Below, in pieces: positions 1-10,256 of a stretch of 64,000 nt of DNA; position 1 is the stretch's first letter; each line of letters starts with the position of its first letter. Source of the DNA: Streptomyces marianii (GTDB lineage Bacteria > Actinomycetota > Actinomycetes > Streptomycetales > Streptomycetaceae). The position numbers and the translations under genes were made by a program. The DNA lies in contig NZ_VAWE01000001.1 in the NCBI RefSeq assembly GCF_005795905.1, forward strand, positions 7,939,501 to 8,003,500, written 5' to 3'. Under the pieces are notes generated by a model that had not been told where the DNA came from, searched no databases, and saw only the letters and a list, made by a program, of their open reading frames with translations.

Positions 1-81
1 GGCGACGCTCCCGCCGCGCGGCGGGCGGCGGAGGCCTATCTCGCCGAGACCGAACGGATCATGCTGGACGGCCTCGTATGA
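1..81 (+). CDS. C-terminal end of an upstream protein (partial)
   Basis: The frame open from base 1 gives the last 26 residues of a protein (ending TERIMLDGLV) and stops with TGA at 79-81. That stop overlaps the ATG of the next gene as ATGA, so the two genes are probably co-transcribed and translationally coupled. Too little is present to name the protein; the tail is charged and helical in character. Confidence 0.6.
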   Translation, partial: GDAPAARRAAEAYLAETERIMLDGLV

Positions 82-1724
82 GCACGAGCGGGAGCGACGC
101 GGGCACGGGCGCGGACGCGGTGGCGAGCGCCGGCTCGGCGTGGGGAGTGGGTACGGGCACGGGCGAGGAGGCGGACGCCGGCTCGGCGGGAGACGTGGGC
201 GCGGACGCGGCGGTGACCGCCGTCCCGACCGGGGGCGTGGGCACGAAGGCGGACGGGACCGCCGCGGCGGGGGCGGCTGCCGCAGCGACGGCCACGCCGT
301 CGGTCACCGCCCCGAGCGCGCCCGGCGGCGCGGGCCGGCGCGGCACCGTGTTCGGCGAGACCATGCTCGGAACCGTCCGGCTCGACGGCGAGGACCACTC
401 CCGCCGGGTCCGCCTCGACCTCCGTGTGACGGCGGACCGGGTCATGCGTCCGCTCGGCACGACCGCGGCCCGGGCGAGCGGTCGGATACGCGTCGCCGGA
501 TGGACCGACGACGCCCGCGCCGAGGGCGAGTTGGAGATCTCCCCGCTCGCCCGGCGCCGCATCCGCTACCGGATCTCGTTCACCGCCGGGGGGCGCCGGT
601 TCACGCTCGACGGATGGAAGTCCGTCACTCCGCGCAGACCGCTCACCTCCATGACCGTCCTGCCCTTCACCCTCTACGAGGACGGAGCGCGGGCCGGCGG
701 GGGCACACTGCGCTTCCCCCTGGCCACGGGACTCCTGCCCTTCCTCGCGAGCTTCCGCTTCCCCCGCGGCACAGGGAGCGCCGAGGCGCTGACGGCGCCC
801 CGCTGGAAGGGCGAGCCGGGACGCACCGAGGTCTGGTACACGACCCTCACCGACCCGGCCACCGGTGCCGGGCTGTGGCTCCACCACGAACTCACCGCCC
901 CCGCCGACGGTTCCGAGGCGTACGCCCACGGCTGGGCCGCGGTGTTCCCCGAGCACGGTCCGGTGCGCCACGCCCGCTTCGGTCCCGCCGAGTGGACGCC
1001 CGGAGGGGCCGGCTTCACGGCCGACGGCGTCGAGGCCGTCCCCGGCCGGCTGACCGGTTCGGCCGGGGCGCTGCGCTGGGACCTCACCGAACGGGCCGCG
1101 GACGCACCGCTGTTCACCTTTCCCCGGTGGTCCTGGCGCCGGCCCCTGCTTCCCGCCGCCCAGATCCTCCCGGCGGCCCGCGCCTCGTACGACGGCACGT
1201 TCTCGTACGGCGACACCACTCTGACGCCCACCTCCGCACCCGGTGCCTCCGCCCGGATCTACGGGCACGGCAACGCCCGCCGATGGGCCTGGCTGCACGC
1301 GGACCTGGGCGGTGGCGACGTGCTGGAGATCGTCGCCGCGGTCTCCATGCGGCCCGGGCTGCGCCGACTACCGCCGCTCGTCTTCCTGCGCCTGCGTCGG
1401 GGCACGCGCACCTGGCCCCGGCGCGTCGAGCGCTCGGCCGCCGGCTGGGCCGGACTCGGGCGCTTCCGCGCCGCCGTCGGCCTGCCCACGTGGACCGTCA
1501 GCGGCCGCGCGGGGCTGCGCCGGATCCGGGTCGAGGTCACCCAGCCGGAGGACCGCACCCTCGCGCTCGACTACACCGATCCGGACGGCTCTCCCGCCGT
1601 CTGCCGCAACAGCGAACGCGCCGACGCCCACGTCCTGCTGGAGCGCTGGTGGTTCGGCGGCTGGCGCACCGAGGCCGAGTGGACCCTGGACGGCACCGCC
1701 CACGCGGAAGTGGGGACCCGATGA
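78..1724 (+). CDS. lipocalin/CrtC-like protein coupled to a GMC oxidoreductase
   Basis: 548 aa if read from the ATGA overlap with the upstream gene. Residues 1-90 are low-complexity Gly/Ala/Thr/Asp. The conserved-looking part starts near FGETMLGTVRLDGE, so an internal ATG at 363 is a possible alternative start. Residues about 95-230 resemble the beta-rich segment found beside bacterial cholesterol-oxidase-type GMC enzymes. The rest (EVWYTTLTDPATG, then YGHGNARRWAWLHADLGGGD and ERWWFGGWRTEAEWTLDG) has the Trp/Tyr-rich look of the hydroxyneurosporene-synthase/AttH lipocalin-like fold. The stop overlaps the GMC gene by 4 nt, so a shared pathway is likely. The family assignment comes from memory of motifs; no reaction can be assigned. 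Confidence 0.7.
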   Translation: MSTSGSDAGTGADAVASAGSAWGVGTGTGEEADAGSAGDVGADAAVTAVPTGGVGTKADGTAAAGAAAAATATPSVTAPSAPGGAGRRGTVFGETMLGTVRLDGEDHSRRVRLDLRVTADRVMRPLGTTAARASGRIRVAGWTDDARAEGELEISPLARRRIRYRISFTAGGRRFTLDGWKSVTPRRPLTSMTVLPFTLYEDGARAGGGTLRFPLATGLLPFLASFRFPRGTGSAEALTAPRWKGEPGRTEVWYTTLTDPATGAGLWLHHELTAPADGSEAYAHGWAAVFPEHGPVRHARFGPAEWTPGGAGFTADGVEAVPGRLTGSAGALRWDLTERAADAPLFTFPRWSWRRPLLPAAQILPAARASYDGTFSYGDTTLTPTSAPGASARIYGHGNARRWAWLHADLGGGDVLEIVAAVSMRPGLRRLPPLVFLRLRRGTRTWPRRVERSAAGWAGLGRFRAAVGLPTWTVSGRAGLRRIRVEVTQPEDRTLALDYTDPDGSPAVCRNSERADAHVLLERWWFGGWRTEAEWTLDGTAHAEVGTR

Positions 1725-3556
1725 ACCTCGCCGGCTTCGTCGCCTCCCTCATCGCCGACGACGGCACCGCCGGCTGGCCGGGGCGGGTGCCCGCACGGCT
1801 CGACGCCGTGCTGGACTCGATGCCCCTGCCCGCGCGTGCCGGGATACGTTCCGCCGCCCGTGCCCTCGACGCCTGCGCCGTCGTCCGCACCGGCCGCGGT
1901 CTCGACGCCCTCACCACCGGCGAACGGGAGTCCGTCCTGGCCTCCCTCGCCGCTCGCCCCGCGCTCCTGCCCCTGCTCGACGTGCTCAAGGTGCCCGTCC
2001 TGCTCGCCGCCGGCACGGAGCACATGCTCCAGCGGCCGGCGCCGGCCCGGCGGATCGTGCGGACGGACCCGCCGCTGGACTGCGCACCCGCCGGCGAGTG
2101 GCCGGACCGTTCCACCGCCGACGCCGTGGTCGTCGGCTCCGGCGCGGGCGGTGCCACGGCCGCGCGGACCCTTGCCCGTGCCGGGCTCAACGTCGTCGTC
2201 CTGGAAGAGGGCCGGCACCACACCACCGCCTCCTTCGCCGGACGCGCCCCGCTCGAACGGTTCGCCGATCTCTACCGTGACGGCGGCGCCACCGTCGCCC
2301 TGGGCCGCCCGCCGCTGCTGCTCCCGGTCGGCCGGGCCGTCGGCGGCACCACCGTCGTCAACTCGGGGACCTGCTACCGCACCCCGGACCACGTCGCCGA
2401 ACGCTGGACCAAGGGCTTCGGATTCGTCCTCGCCGAACGCCTCGGCCCCTGTCTCGACGAGGTCGAACGCCTCCTGAACGTCGCGACCCAGCCGCTCGAC
2501 GTCCTCGGCCGCAACGGCCGGATCGCCCTCGCCGGGGCCGAGCACCTCGGATGGCGAGCCGCGCCCCTGCGCCGCAACGCACCGGGCTGCCTGGGCTCCT
2601 GCCAGTGCGTCGTCGGCTGCCCGACCGGGGCCAAGCAGAGCGTCCAGCTCTCCGTACTGCCCGACGCCTGCGCCGCCGGGGCCCGCATCGTCACCGGGGC
2701 GCGGGTACGGCGCGTCCTGGTGGACGCCGACCGCCCCGGCGGCCCCCGCGCCGCCGGAGTGCGCGTACGGCGCGAGGACGGGGGCGACTTCGAGATCCTC
2801 GCCCCGCTGGTCGTCGTCGCCGCGGGCGCCCTCCAGTCGCCGCCCCTGCTCCGGCGGTCCGGCCTCGGCGGACACCCCCGGCTCGGCCGCAACCTCAGCG
2901 TCCACCCCGCGACCAGCGTCGCCGGGCGCTTCGACGAGCCCGTCACGGCCTGGGAGGGCGTGCTGCAGAGCGTCGGCGTGGAGGAGCACCACGACGGCGG
3001 CGTGCTGATCGAGGCGACGGCGACCCCGCCCGGCATGGGCTCCTTCGTACTGCCGGGACTCGGCGGCGAGCTGCGGCGGGAACTGGAGGACGCCGACGGG
3101 CTCGCCACCCTGGGTGCGATGATCGCCGACCGGCCCTCGGGCCGGGTCCTGGGCCGCGATCGCACCCTGCTGCGCTACGACCTGGAACGGCGGGACGGCG
3201 CCCGGCTGATGCGCGCCGTACGTGCGATGGGGGAGATCCTGTTCGCCGCCGGCGCCCGGGAGGTCCTCACCGGCATCCCCACCGCGCCGCGCGCCCGCGA
3301 CCTCGGCGAACTGGACGCCGTCCTCGCCGGCGCGGGCCCCCGGAAGCTGCACCTCTCCGCGTACCACCCCACCGGCACGGTCGCGGCCGGCTCCGATCCG
3401 GAACACTCCCCGGCCGACGCCACCGGACGGCTGCGGGGCGTCGCGGGCGTGCTGGTAGCCGACGCCTCCGTGCTGCCCGGCTGTCCTGAGGTGAACCCGC
3501 AGCTGAGCATCATGGCCGCCGCGCTGGCTGTCACCGAGGCGCATCTGGAGCGGTGA
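1721..3556 (+). CDS. GMC-type FAD-dependent oxidoreductase
   Basis: 611 aa, starting at the ATG that overlaps the previous stop. A Rossmann FAD motif (VVVGSGAGGATAARTLARAG) lies near residue 135, followed by GRAVGGTTVVNSGTCYR. A Cys cluster (CLGSCQCVVGCPTGAK) sits near residues 290-306, as in long sterol/alcohol GMC enzymes. The C-terminal AYHPTGTVAAGSDP and NPQLSIMAAAL segments carry the usual catalytic His and FAD-closing region. The 110-130 residues before the FAD motif form a helical N-terminal extension, also common in this subfamily. The substrate is unknown. Cholesterol-oxidase-like activity is conceivable because the window holds other steroid genes, but that is inference. Confidence 0.85.
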   Translation: MNLAGFVASLIADDGTAGWPGRVPARLDAVLDSMPLPARAGIRSAARALDACAVVRTGRGLDALTTGERESVLASLAARPALLPLLDVLKVPVLLAAGTEHMLQRPAPARRIVRTDPPLDCAPAGEWPDRSTADAVVVGSGAGGATAARTLARAGLNVVVLEEGRHHTTASFAGRAPLERFADLYRDGGATVALGRPPLLLPVGRAVGGTTVVNSGTCYRTPDHVAERWTKGFGFVLAERLGPCLDEVERLLNVATQPLDVLGRNGRIALAGAEHLGWRAAPLRRNAPGCLGSCQCVVGCPTGAKQSVQLSVLPDACAAGARIVTGARVRRVLVDADRPGGPRAAGVRVRREDGGDFEILAPLVVVAAGALQSPPLLRRSGLGGHPRLGRNLSVHPATSVAGRFDEPVTAWEGVLQSVGVEEHHDGGVLIEATATPPGMGSFVLPGLGGELRRELEDADGLATLGAMIADRPSGRVLGRDRTLLRYDLERRDGARLMRAVRAMGEILFAAGAREVLTGIPTAPRARDLGELDAVLAGAGPRKLHLSAYHPTGTVAAGSDPEHSPADATGRLRGVAGVLVADASVLPGCPEVNPQLSIMAAALAVTEAHLER

Positions 3557-3599
3557 GCCCGCGCCCGCCGGGTGAGAATGGGCCGGTGAGGTGAGTGGC

Positions 3600-4886
3600 A
3601 TGGCTCCATGGCGGGTCCGGGACCTGGAGGACGGCGATCTCGACCAGGTGGTGCGCATCTGGGAGGAGGCGCGGGACACCCCCTCCGACCCGGCCGTGAC
3701 GCTGGCCGAGGTGGTCAGCGCCATACGCACGGACGCTCCCGCCGTGGTCGCCGCGGTGGGGGACCGGATCGTCGGCGCGGCGGTGTCCTCGACCGCCCAG
3801 GAACGGGCGTGGGTGCTGCGGCTGGCCATCGCCCGCGAGTGGCGCAGACACGGCATCGGGTCCGCGCTTCTCGCGGCTCTGGAGGAGCGCCTCTCCCAGG
3901 CGGGTGTACGGCGTATCGGCGCCCTGCTGCCCGAGGGGGAGGTCGGCGAGCGGGCCTTTCTGAACTCCCGGTACACCCAGCGGCCCGACCTGAGCTACTT
4001 CGAGAAGGTGCTGTCCGCGGACTCGGCCGAGGCGACCATCCTGGAGCAGCTGGGCGGCGCGGTCCCGGAAGCGGGTCTGTGGCAGCACATCGCGGGCATG
4101 GACGCGGAGAAGACGCTGATCGAACGGCGCCTGGTGCTGCCGCTGGAGCACCCGGAGGCCGCGGAACGCTTCCAGCTGGTGCCGCCGCGCGCCGTGGTGC
4201 TGTTCGGCCCGCCGGGCACGGGCAAGACCACCTTCGCCCGAGCGGTGGCCTCCCGGCTGCGGTGGGCCTTCATCGAGGTCTTCCCGTACCAGCTCGCCTC
4301 CGATCCGCACGGCGTGGCCGCCGGCCTGCGCCAGCTGTTCTCCAGGGTGGCCCACCTCGACCGGGTGGTCCTCTTCTTCGACGAGGCCGAGGAGATCGCC
4401 TCCGAGCGCCGCGATCCCACCACCCTCGCCCACCGGGTGACCAACGAACTGCTCAAGCTCATCCCGCAGTTCCGGCGCGGCGACCGCCGGCTGCTGATCT
4501 GCGCCACCAACGCGGTCCGCAGTCTGGATCCCGCCTTCCTGCGGCCCGGAAGGTTCGACTACCTGATCCCGGTCGGACCGCCCGACGCCGACGCCCGGCG
4601 GGCCATCTGGACGCGCTACATCGGCCCCGACCGCCTCGTCGGCATCGACCTGGAGGCGCTCGTCGCCGAGAGCGACCGGTTCACCCCCGCCGACATCGAG
4701 TTCGCGGCACGCACCGCCGCGCAGAGCGCCTTCGAACGGCATCTGGCCGACGGTTCGCCGTCCGCAGGGGCGAGGGCCGGCCTCACCGACGACTATCTGC
4801 GGGCGGTGGCGCAGACCCGCACCACGCTCACGGAGGAGGACATCCGGGCCTTCGACCACGACCTTCGGGCGGCGGCCCGGGTGTGA
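3600..4886 (+). CDS. GNAT acetyltransferase domain fused to AAA+ ATPase
   Basis: 428 aa from ATG 3600 (GAGGTGAG just upstream); a GTG at 3591 is an alternative start. Residues 1-150 read as a GNAT fold, with WVLRLAIAREWRRHGIGSAL as the acetyl-CoA loop. Residues about 165-425 are a CDC48/FtsH-type AAA+ module: Walker A GPPGTGKTT near 203, Walker B VVLFFDEAEE near 256, sensor-1 LLICATN and arginine-finger region RPGRFDY. An ATP-driven remodeller with an attached acetyltransferase could act on protein substrates, but the target is unknown. It sits at the edge of the stress-gene island, 280 bp before a universal stress protein. Both halves look intact. Confidence 0.85.
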   Translation: MAPWRVRDLEDGDLDQVVRIWEEARDTPSDPAVTLAEVVSAIRTDAPAVVAAVGDRIVGAAVSSTAQERAWVLRLAIAREWRRHGIGSALLAALEERLSQAGVRRIGALLPEGEVGERAFLNSRYTQRPDLSYFEKVLSADSAEATILEQLGGAVPEAGLWQHIAGMDAEKTLIERRLVLPLEHPEAAERFQLVPPRAVVLFGPPGTGKTTFARAVASRLRWAFIEVFPYQLASDPHGVAAGLRQLFSRVAHLDRVVLFFDEAEEIASERRDPTTLAHRVTNELLKLIPQFRRGDRRLLICATNAVRSLDPAFLRPGRFDYLIPVGPPDADARRAIWTRYIGPDRLVGIDLEALVAESDRFTPADIEFAARTAAQSAFERHLADGSPSAGARAGLTDDYLRAVAQTRTTLTEEDIRAFDHDLRAAARV

Positions 4887-4948
4887 GGCCCCCCGGGTGC
4901 GATCACCGCCCGCCGGGGCGCCCGGGCGGTTCCGGCCCGAACCTTCCA

Positions 4949-5140
4949 ATCGCTGCCCGCGCGGTCGCCGTAGGCCAGGCCATGGCCGACGCCCGAACCC
5001 GCCACCACGCCTGGGTCCGGGAGCACGGTGTCGACATGCCCGAGGTCGCCGAGTGGACCTGGGACGCCCGAGCGCGGGCGGACCCCTCCGGCGGCGGCGC
5101 TCGCCTGGCGGAACCGCGCGGGGGCGCGCAGCGTGGATGA
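4949..5140 (+). pseudogene. phosphoketolase C-terminal remnant
   Basis: Between the AAA+ gene and the stress-protein gene, one frame encodes ADARTRHHAWVREHG followed by VDMPEVAEWTWD. This matches the conserved tail of D-xylulose-5-P/fructose-6-P phosphoketolase, which ends with a stretch like ...HRAYTREHGEDMPEVRDWTW. Only about 40 codons of the roughly 800-residue enzyme remain, and no start is credible. The frame then runs through unrelated sequence to a stop at 5140. It is a deletion remnant. Phosphoketolase genes near universal stress proteins are common in actinobacteria, so the gene was probably once part of this island. Confidence 0.65.
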
Positions 5141-5167
5141 CGGGGTCTGCGAGAAAGGTGGAACGGC

Positions 5168-5638
5168 ATGGGCACGAGCGATCCGGCTCCCCGGGTGGTC
5201 GTGGGCATCGACGGCTCGCCCTCGTCGTACGCCGCGCTGCGCTGGGCCGTCCGGCATGCCGGCCTGATCGGGGCGACGGTCGACGCGGTGGCGGCGTACG
5301 AACTGCCGGGCGCGCACGCCTGGTCGGCCCCCGCGGTCGACATGGAGTTCGACGCCGAGGAGGCCAAGCGCGGCCTCGTGGAGGAGGTGCGGAAGGTCCT
5401 CGGCGAGACCGGTGAGACCCAGGTCCACGAGCGCCTGGTGCACGGCAACCCGGCCGAGGCCCTGCTCGTCGCCGCCGAGGGCGCCGAGCTCCTGGTGGTG
5501 GGTTCCCGAGGCCGAGGAGGATTCGCACGGATGCTCCTCGGATCGGTGAGCCAGCAGGTCAGCCAGCATGCGCGGTGCCCCGTGGTGATCGTCCGCCCGG
5601 ACGTGAACGTGAGTGGCACCGGGGCCGGCACGGCCTGA
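5168..5638 (+). CDS. universal stress protein, single domain
   Basis: 156 aa, with GAGAAAGG upstream of the ATG. The UspA fold begins VVVGIDGSPSSYAALRWA. The ATP-binding signature VVGSRGRGGFARMLLGSVS (G-x2-G-x9-G-S) is complete, so nucleotide binding is expected. Such proteins bind ATP and modulate survival under hypoxia, starvation or oxidative stress; in M. tuberculosis several are DosR-controlled. It is followed by a hairpin and then the convergent MFS gene. The precise partner or target is unknown. Confidence 0.9.
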   Translation: MGTSDPAPRVVVGIDGSPSSYAALRWAVRHAGLIGATVDAVAAYELPGAHAWSAPAVDMEFDAEEAKRGLVEEVRKVLGETGETQVHERLVHGNPAEALLVAAEGAELLVVGSRGRGGFARMLLGSVSQQVSQHARCPVVIVRPDVNVSGTGAGTA

Positions 5639-5763
5639 AGCAGGACGCCCGGCAGTCCGCGGCGCCCGCTCGCCGCGGACCCCGGCCCGCGGGCCGGGGC
5701 AGGCGCCCGTCGCCCGCTACGGCGGCCCGGTCCGGCAGGGATGCCGGTGCGGCCGAACCCACC

Positions 5764-5799
5764 GGCCCGGGGGCCGCAGGCCGTTTCGGCCCCGGGCCC
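5764..5799. terminator. hairpin between convergent genes
   Basis: Left arm GGCCCGGGGGCCG (5764-5776) and right arm CGGCCCCGGGCCC (5787-5799) pair with one bulged G and a 10-nt loop. It lies between the 3' ends of the universal stress gene (+) and the MFS gene (-), so it can end transcription from both sides. Confidence 0.55.
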
Positions 5800-5828
5800 G
5801 CCCACGGCTCGTGGGTACCCGCCGGGTG

Positions 5829-7457
5829 TCATACCGCGGCCCGGTCGCCTCCGCCGTCGCCTCCGGCCTCGTCGTCCCGTTCCCGGCCCGGCCGGGAGGT
5901 GGGCAGCCGGCGGGTGAACGGGAACGCCGCGAGCGTCACCCCGGCCGCGGTCAGGATCGCCGCCTTCAGGCTGCCGAGCTGCGCCTCGGCGTACGAGGAG
6001 ACGAGAGCGTCCACCTCGGCCGGCGGCAGCGCCGCCCGCTGGGCCGCAGCCCGTACCTCCTCGGTGCTCACGAAGCTGACCCCGGCCTCGACGGCGATGC
6101 CGGTCTGCTCACGGGCGGCGTCCGAAACACGGGGGTCGTTCTCGATCTGCCCGGTGAACACGCCGACCAGCGCGCCGATCAGGATGGAGCCCATGAGCGC
6201 GGTCCCCAGGGAGGACCCGAGGTTCTGGGCCGTGTACTGCAGACCGCCCGCCTCGCTGCGGTCCGCCTCCCCGACGCCGGACTGCACGATGTTGCCGAGC
6301 TGCGAGGCGAGCAGTCCCATGCCCAGACCGAGCACGGCCATCGACAGCGCGAACTGGACGTCCTCGATCTGCGGCTCGATCCCGGCGAGGAGCCACAGCA
6401 CGGCGGTGAACAGGACGAGCAGACCGATCCGCACCACCGTGCGCGGGCTCGCGATCCGGCCGAGGAAGGGCCCGCTCAGAGAGGCGACGAGCATGGTGAC
6501 CGAGACGGGCAGCAGCCTGAGGCCGGTCTGGAAGGCGTCGAAGCCGAGGACGATCTGCAGGTACAGCGGGATGACGAAGAACAGGCCGAGCAGCACGAGG
6601 TTCTGGCACAGCAGCATGGCCAGCCCCGCGCGCAGCGGAGGGACGCCGAAGAGGGAGAACCGTACGAGCGGGTCCCGGGCCCGCTCCTCCCGCCGGCGCT
6701 CCCAGGCCCGGAACAGCGCGAGTACGACCGCTCCTGCGGCGATGACGGCGAGTGTGGGCGCGAAGCCGAACACCGTGAACGGGGCGTTGCGCGGCTGCAC
6801 CCACCCCCAGGAACTGCTCTGCAGCACTCCCAGGACCACCAGCCCGAGGCCGACGGCCGACAGCGCGGCGCCGACGCCGTCGATTCGCACCCGGGGACCG
6901 GTGGCGGGACGGTCGTCGATCCAGCGGACGCAGCACAGCAGCGCCAGGACGACGACCACCTCGCCGGCGAAGACCACCCGCCACGTCAGATAGGTCGTGA
7001 CCCACCCTCCGAGGAGTGGTCCCACCGCGATGCCGGCCCCGGCGAGTCCGCCGATGACGCCGTACGCCACGGCACGGTCACGACCGCGGTAGGCACCCGC
7101 CACGAGGGCTGCCAGCGCGGGCAGGACCAGCGCGGCGCCGAGCCCCTCGACGACCGACCAGCCGGCGGCCAGCACCCACAGCGCCGGGGCGACCGCCGTG
7201 ATCGCGGATCCCACCCCGTAGACGGCCAGGCCCACCGCGAACGTGCGGCGCCGCCCGAACGAGTCCCCCAGCCGACCTCCAGTGATCATGAAGGCGGCCA
7301 TGACCAGGGTGTACAGGGTGATCACGGCCTGGATCGCCGTGACCTCGGTGTCGAAGTCCTCGACCAGCCGGCTGATCGACACGTTCATCACCGAGGTGTC
7401 CAGAACTACGAGGAACTGGGCCGTCCCGAGGACGAGCAGGGCCCGCCACCTCCGCAT
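5829..7457 (-). CDS. MFS drug exporter, DHA2 (14-TMS) type
   Basis: 542 aa from the ATG at 7457, which has GGAGGTG 6 nt upstream. It opens LGTAQFLVVLDTSVMNVS, the hallmark of EmrB/QacA-type 14-helix exporters. Motif A (GGRLGDSFGRRRTF) lies near residue 63 and the motif C region (GLAGAGIAVGPLLGGW) near residue 145. It is an inner-membrane proton antiporter probably exporting an amphipathic drug or metabolite. The C-terminal tail is charged and cytoplasmic. It is divergent from the DUF1876 gene (about 226-bp shared upstream region) and convergent with the stress protein. The substrate cannot be inferred. Confidence 0.9.
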   Translation of the reverse strand: MRRWRALLVLGTAQFLVVLDTSVMNVSISRLVEDFDTEVTAIQAVITLYTLVMAAFMITGGRLGDSFGRRRTFAVGLAVYGVGSAITAVAPALWVLAAGWSVVEGLGAALVLPALAALVAGAYRGRDRAVAYGVIGGLAGAGIAVGPLLGGWVTTYLTWRVVFAGEVVVVLALLCCVRWIDDRPATGPRVRIDGVGAALSAVGLGLVVLGVLQSSSWGWVQPRNAPFTVFGFAPTLAVIAAGAVVLALFRAWERRREERARDPLVRFSLFGVPPLRAGLAMLLCQNLVLLGLFFVIPLYLQIVLGFDAFQTGLRLLPVSVTMLVASLSGPFLGRIASPRTVVRIGLLVLFTAVLWLLAGIEPQIEDVQFALSMAVLGLGMGLLASQLGNIVQSGVGEADRSEAGGLQYTAQNLGSSLGTALMGSILIGALVGVFTGQIENDPRVSDAAREQTGIAVEAGVSFVSTEEVRAAAQRAALPPAEVDALVSSYAEAQLGSLKAAILTAAGVTLAAFPFTRRLPTSRPGRERDDEAGGDGGGDRAAV

Positions 7458-7683
7458 GGCCGCACCTCCGGCGGTCGCCGACGGGATGGAGCATCCAGCC
7501 CAGCGTCCCAGCCGTCGTGACCTCCTGCGACTCCGGCGTCGCCCGCGCCCGCCCTCCCCGTCTCCGGTGGGGCCCCGCCCCCGGCTCGGTCGCGCGGGCG
7601 CACGCGCGCGGGGGATCCTGGAGCGAGGGCGGTGCCGCGCCGGTCCGCAGGCGCCGGTCCGTACGCGGGCGAGGAGGTACGCC

Positions 7684-7974
7684 ATGACACGGACGCTGGA
7701 ATGGAAGGTCCGCATGTACCTGTCCGAGGAGGACGGGACGACCAGGGCCAGGATGGACCTGGACACCGGCACGGCGAAGCTCACCGGCCACGGGACCGCG
7801 CGCTGCAACCCGCAGGACGTGGACGTTCCCGAGATCGGCGACGAACTCGCGGCGAGCCGGGCCATGAGCGACCTCGCCCGGCAGCTGATGCGGGTGGCGG
7901 ACCAGGACCTCGAGGCGGTGGGCGCGGGGCCGGAGAGCACGGTCGCGGCCCCGTACGGCTGGCCCTCGGCCTGA
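7684..7974 (+). CDS. DUF1876 (dsRBD-fold) hypoxia-type protein
   Basis: 96 aa with AGGAGG 8 nt before the ATG. The sequence runs EWKVRMYLSEEDGTTRARMDL, then GHGTARCNPQDVDVPEIGDELAASRAMSDLARQLM. This is the DUF1876 family, which includes M. tuberculosis Rv1738 and Rv2632c. Those proteins have a double-stranded-RNA-binding-like fold and Rv1738 is one of the strongest DosR-induced genes. A role in slowing translation during dormancy has been proposed for Rv1738. Its position next to the devS-like gene supports a dormancy role here. A hairpin follows the stop immediately. Confidence 0.85.
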   Translation: MTRTLEWKVRMYLSEEDGTTRARMDLDTGTAKLTGHGTARCNPQDVDVPEIGDELAASRAMSDLARQLMRVADQDLEAVGAGPESTVAAPYGWPSA

Positions 7975-8014
7975 GGGCTTGCAGGGAAGCAACACCTTGA
8001 TGCCCCGCAAGCCC
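7975..8014 (+). terminator. hairpin after the DUF1876 gene
   Basis: GGGCTTGC (7975-7982) pairs with GCAAGCCC (8007-8014). Three more G-C pairs form inside after one mismatch, leaving a 16-nt loop. It starts directly after the TGA codon and has no U tract, as usual for streptomycete terminators. Confidence 0.5.
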
Positions 8015-8100
8015 TTGGCCTCCGACTCACTCGGCCGACTCAGGAGACGAGCGAAAGCCCGGCGCTCGGACCCCGGAAGGGCCCGGACGGTGCCGCTGTG

Positions 8101-8114
8101 GGGCCGGTGGGCCC
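8101..8114. promoter_or_regulatory. DevR-like dyad upstream of devS
   Basis: GGGCCGGTGGGCCC is a GGGCC-N4-GGCCC dyad like those at 11811, 25445 and 29132. It lies 294 nt before the devS start, in a 380-bp gap (8015-8394) where I see no convincing gene. M. tuberculosis DosR boxes have the same layout (GGGAC-N4-GTCCC). The assignment is by analogy only. Confidence 0.35.
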
Positions 8115-8370
8115 TGGCGGTACCCGTCGACCGGTGATTCCATGGAAGAGACGGAAAGGGCTCCTACAGAGGACGCGGAGAAACGGTCGGAACGCTCACC
8201 GCGCAATCAGGATCCACGAGAAGTGGATGGGCCCTTTCCGCCTTCCGCGCGCCCAGGACGCGGGCACGGGATCCCTCGGGGCCACCGGGGACCGGCCCGG
8301 GCGCGCTCCGTCGACCGCGCACCCCGACTTCCTCCGGGCTACCGTGAGAACTGCGCGTAGCGCGCGATGA

Positions 8371-10131
<1,761 letters not shown>

Positions 10132-10256
10132 GGCGGCCGTGCCGGTGGCGACGGCGCGGGCGCCCGCCCCGAGCAGCCCCGGTCATCCGGACCGCCTCTC
10201 GGCGGGCGGGCCCCGTCCGGGAGGGCCGTGCGTGGCGACGGCGGCCGTGTGCGCGC

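Noticed and set aside
140..1720. Long open frame upstream of the GMC oxidoreductase in its own frame
   Set aside because: It is an Arg/Pro-rich shadow of the lipocalin-like gene; the GMC protein starts at the overlapping ATG 1721.
8142..8360. Possible 72-residue gene before devS
   Set aside because: Charged, low-complexity sequence, no ribosome site and poor codon pattern; more likely leader DNA.
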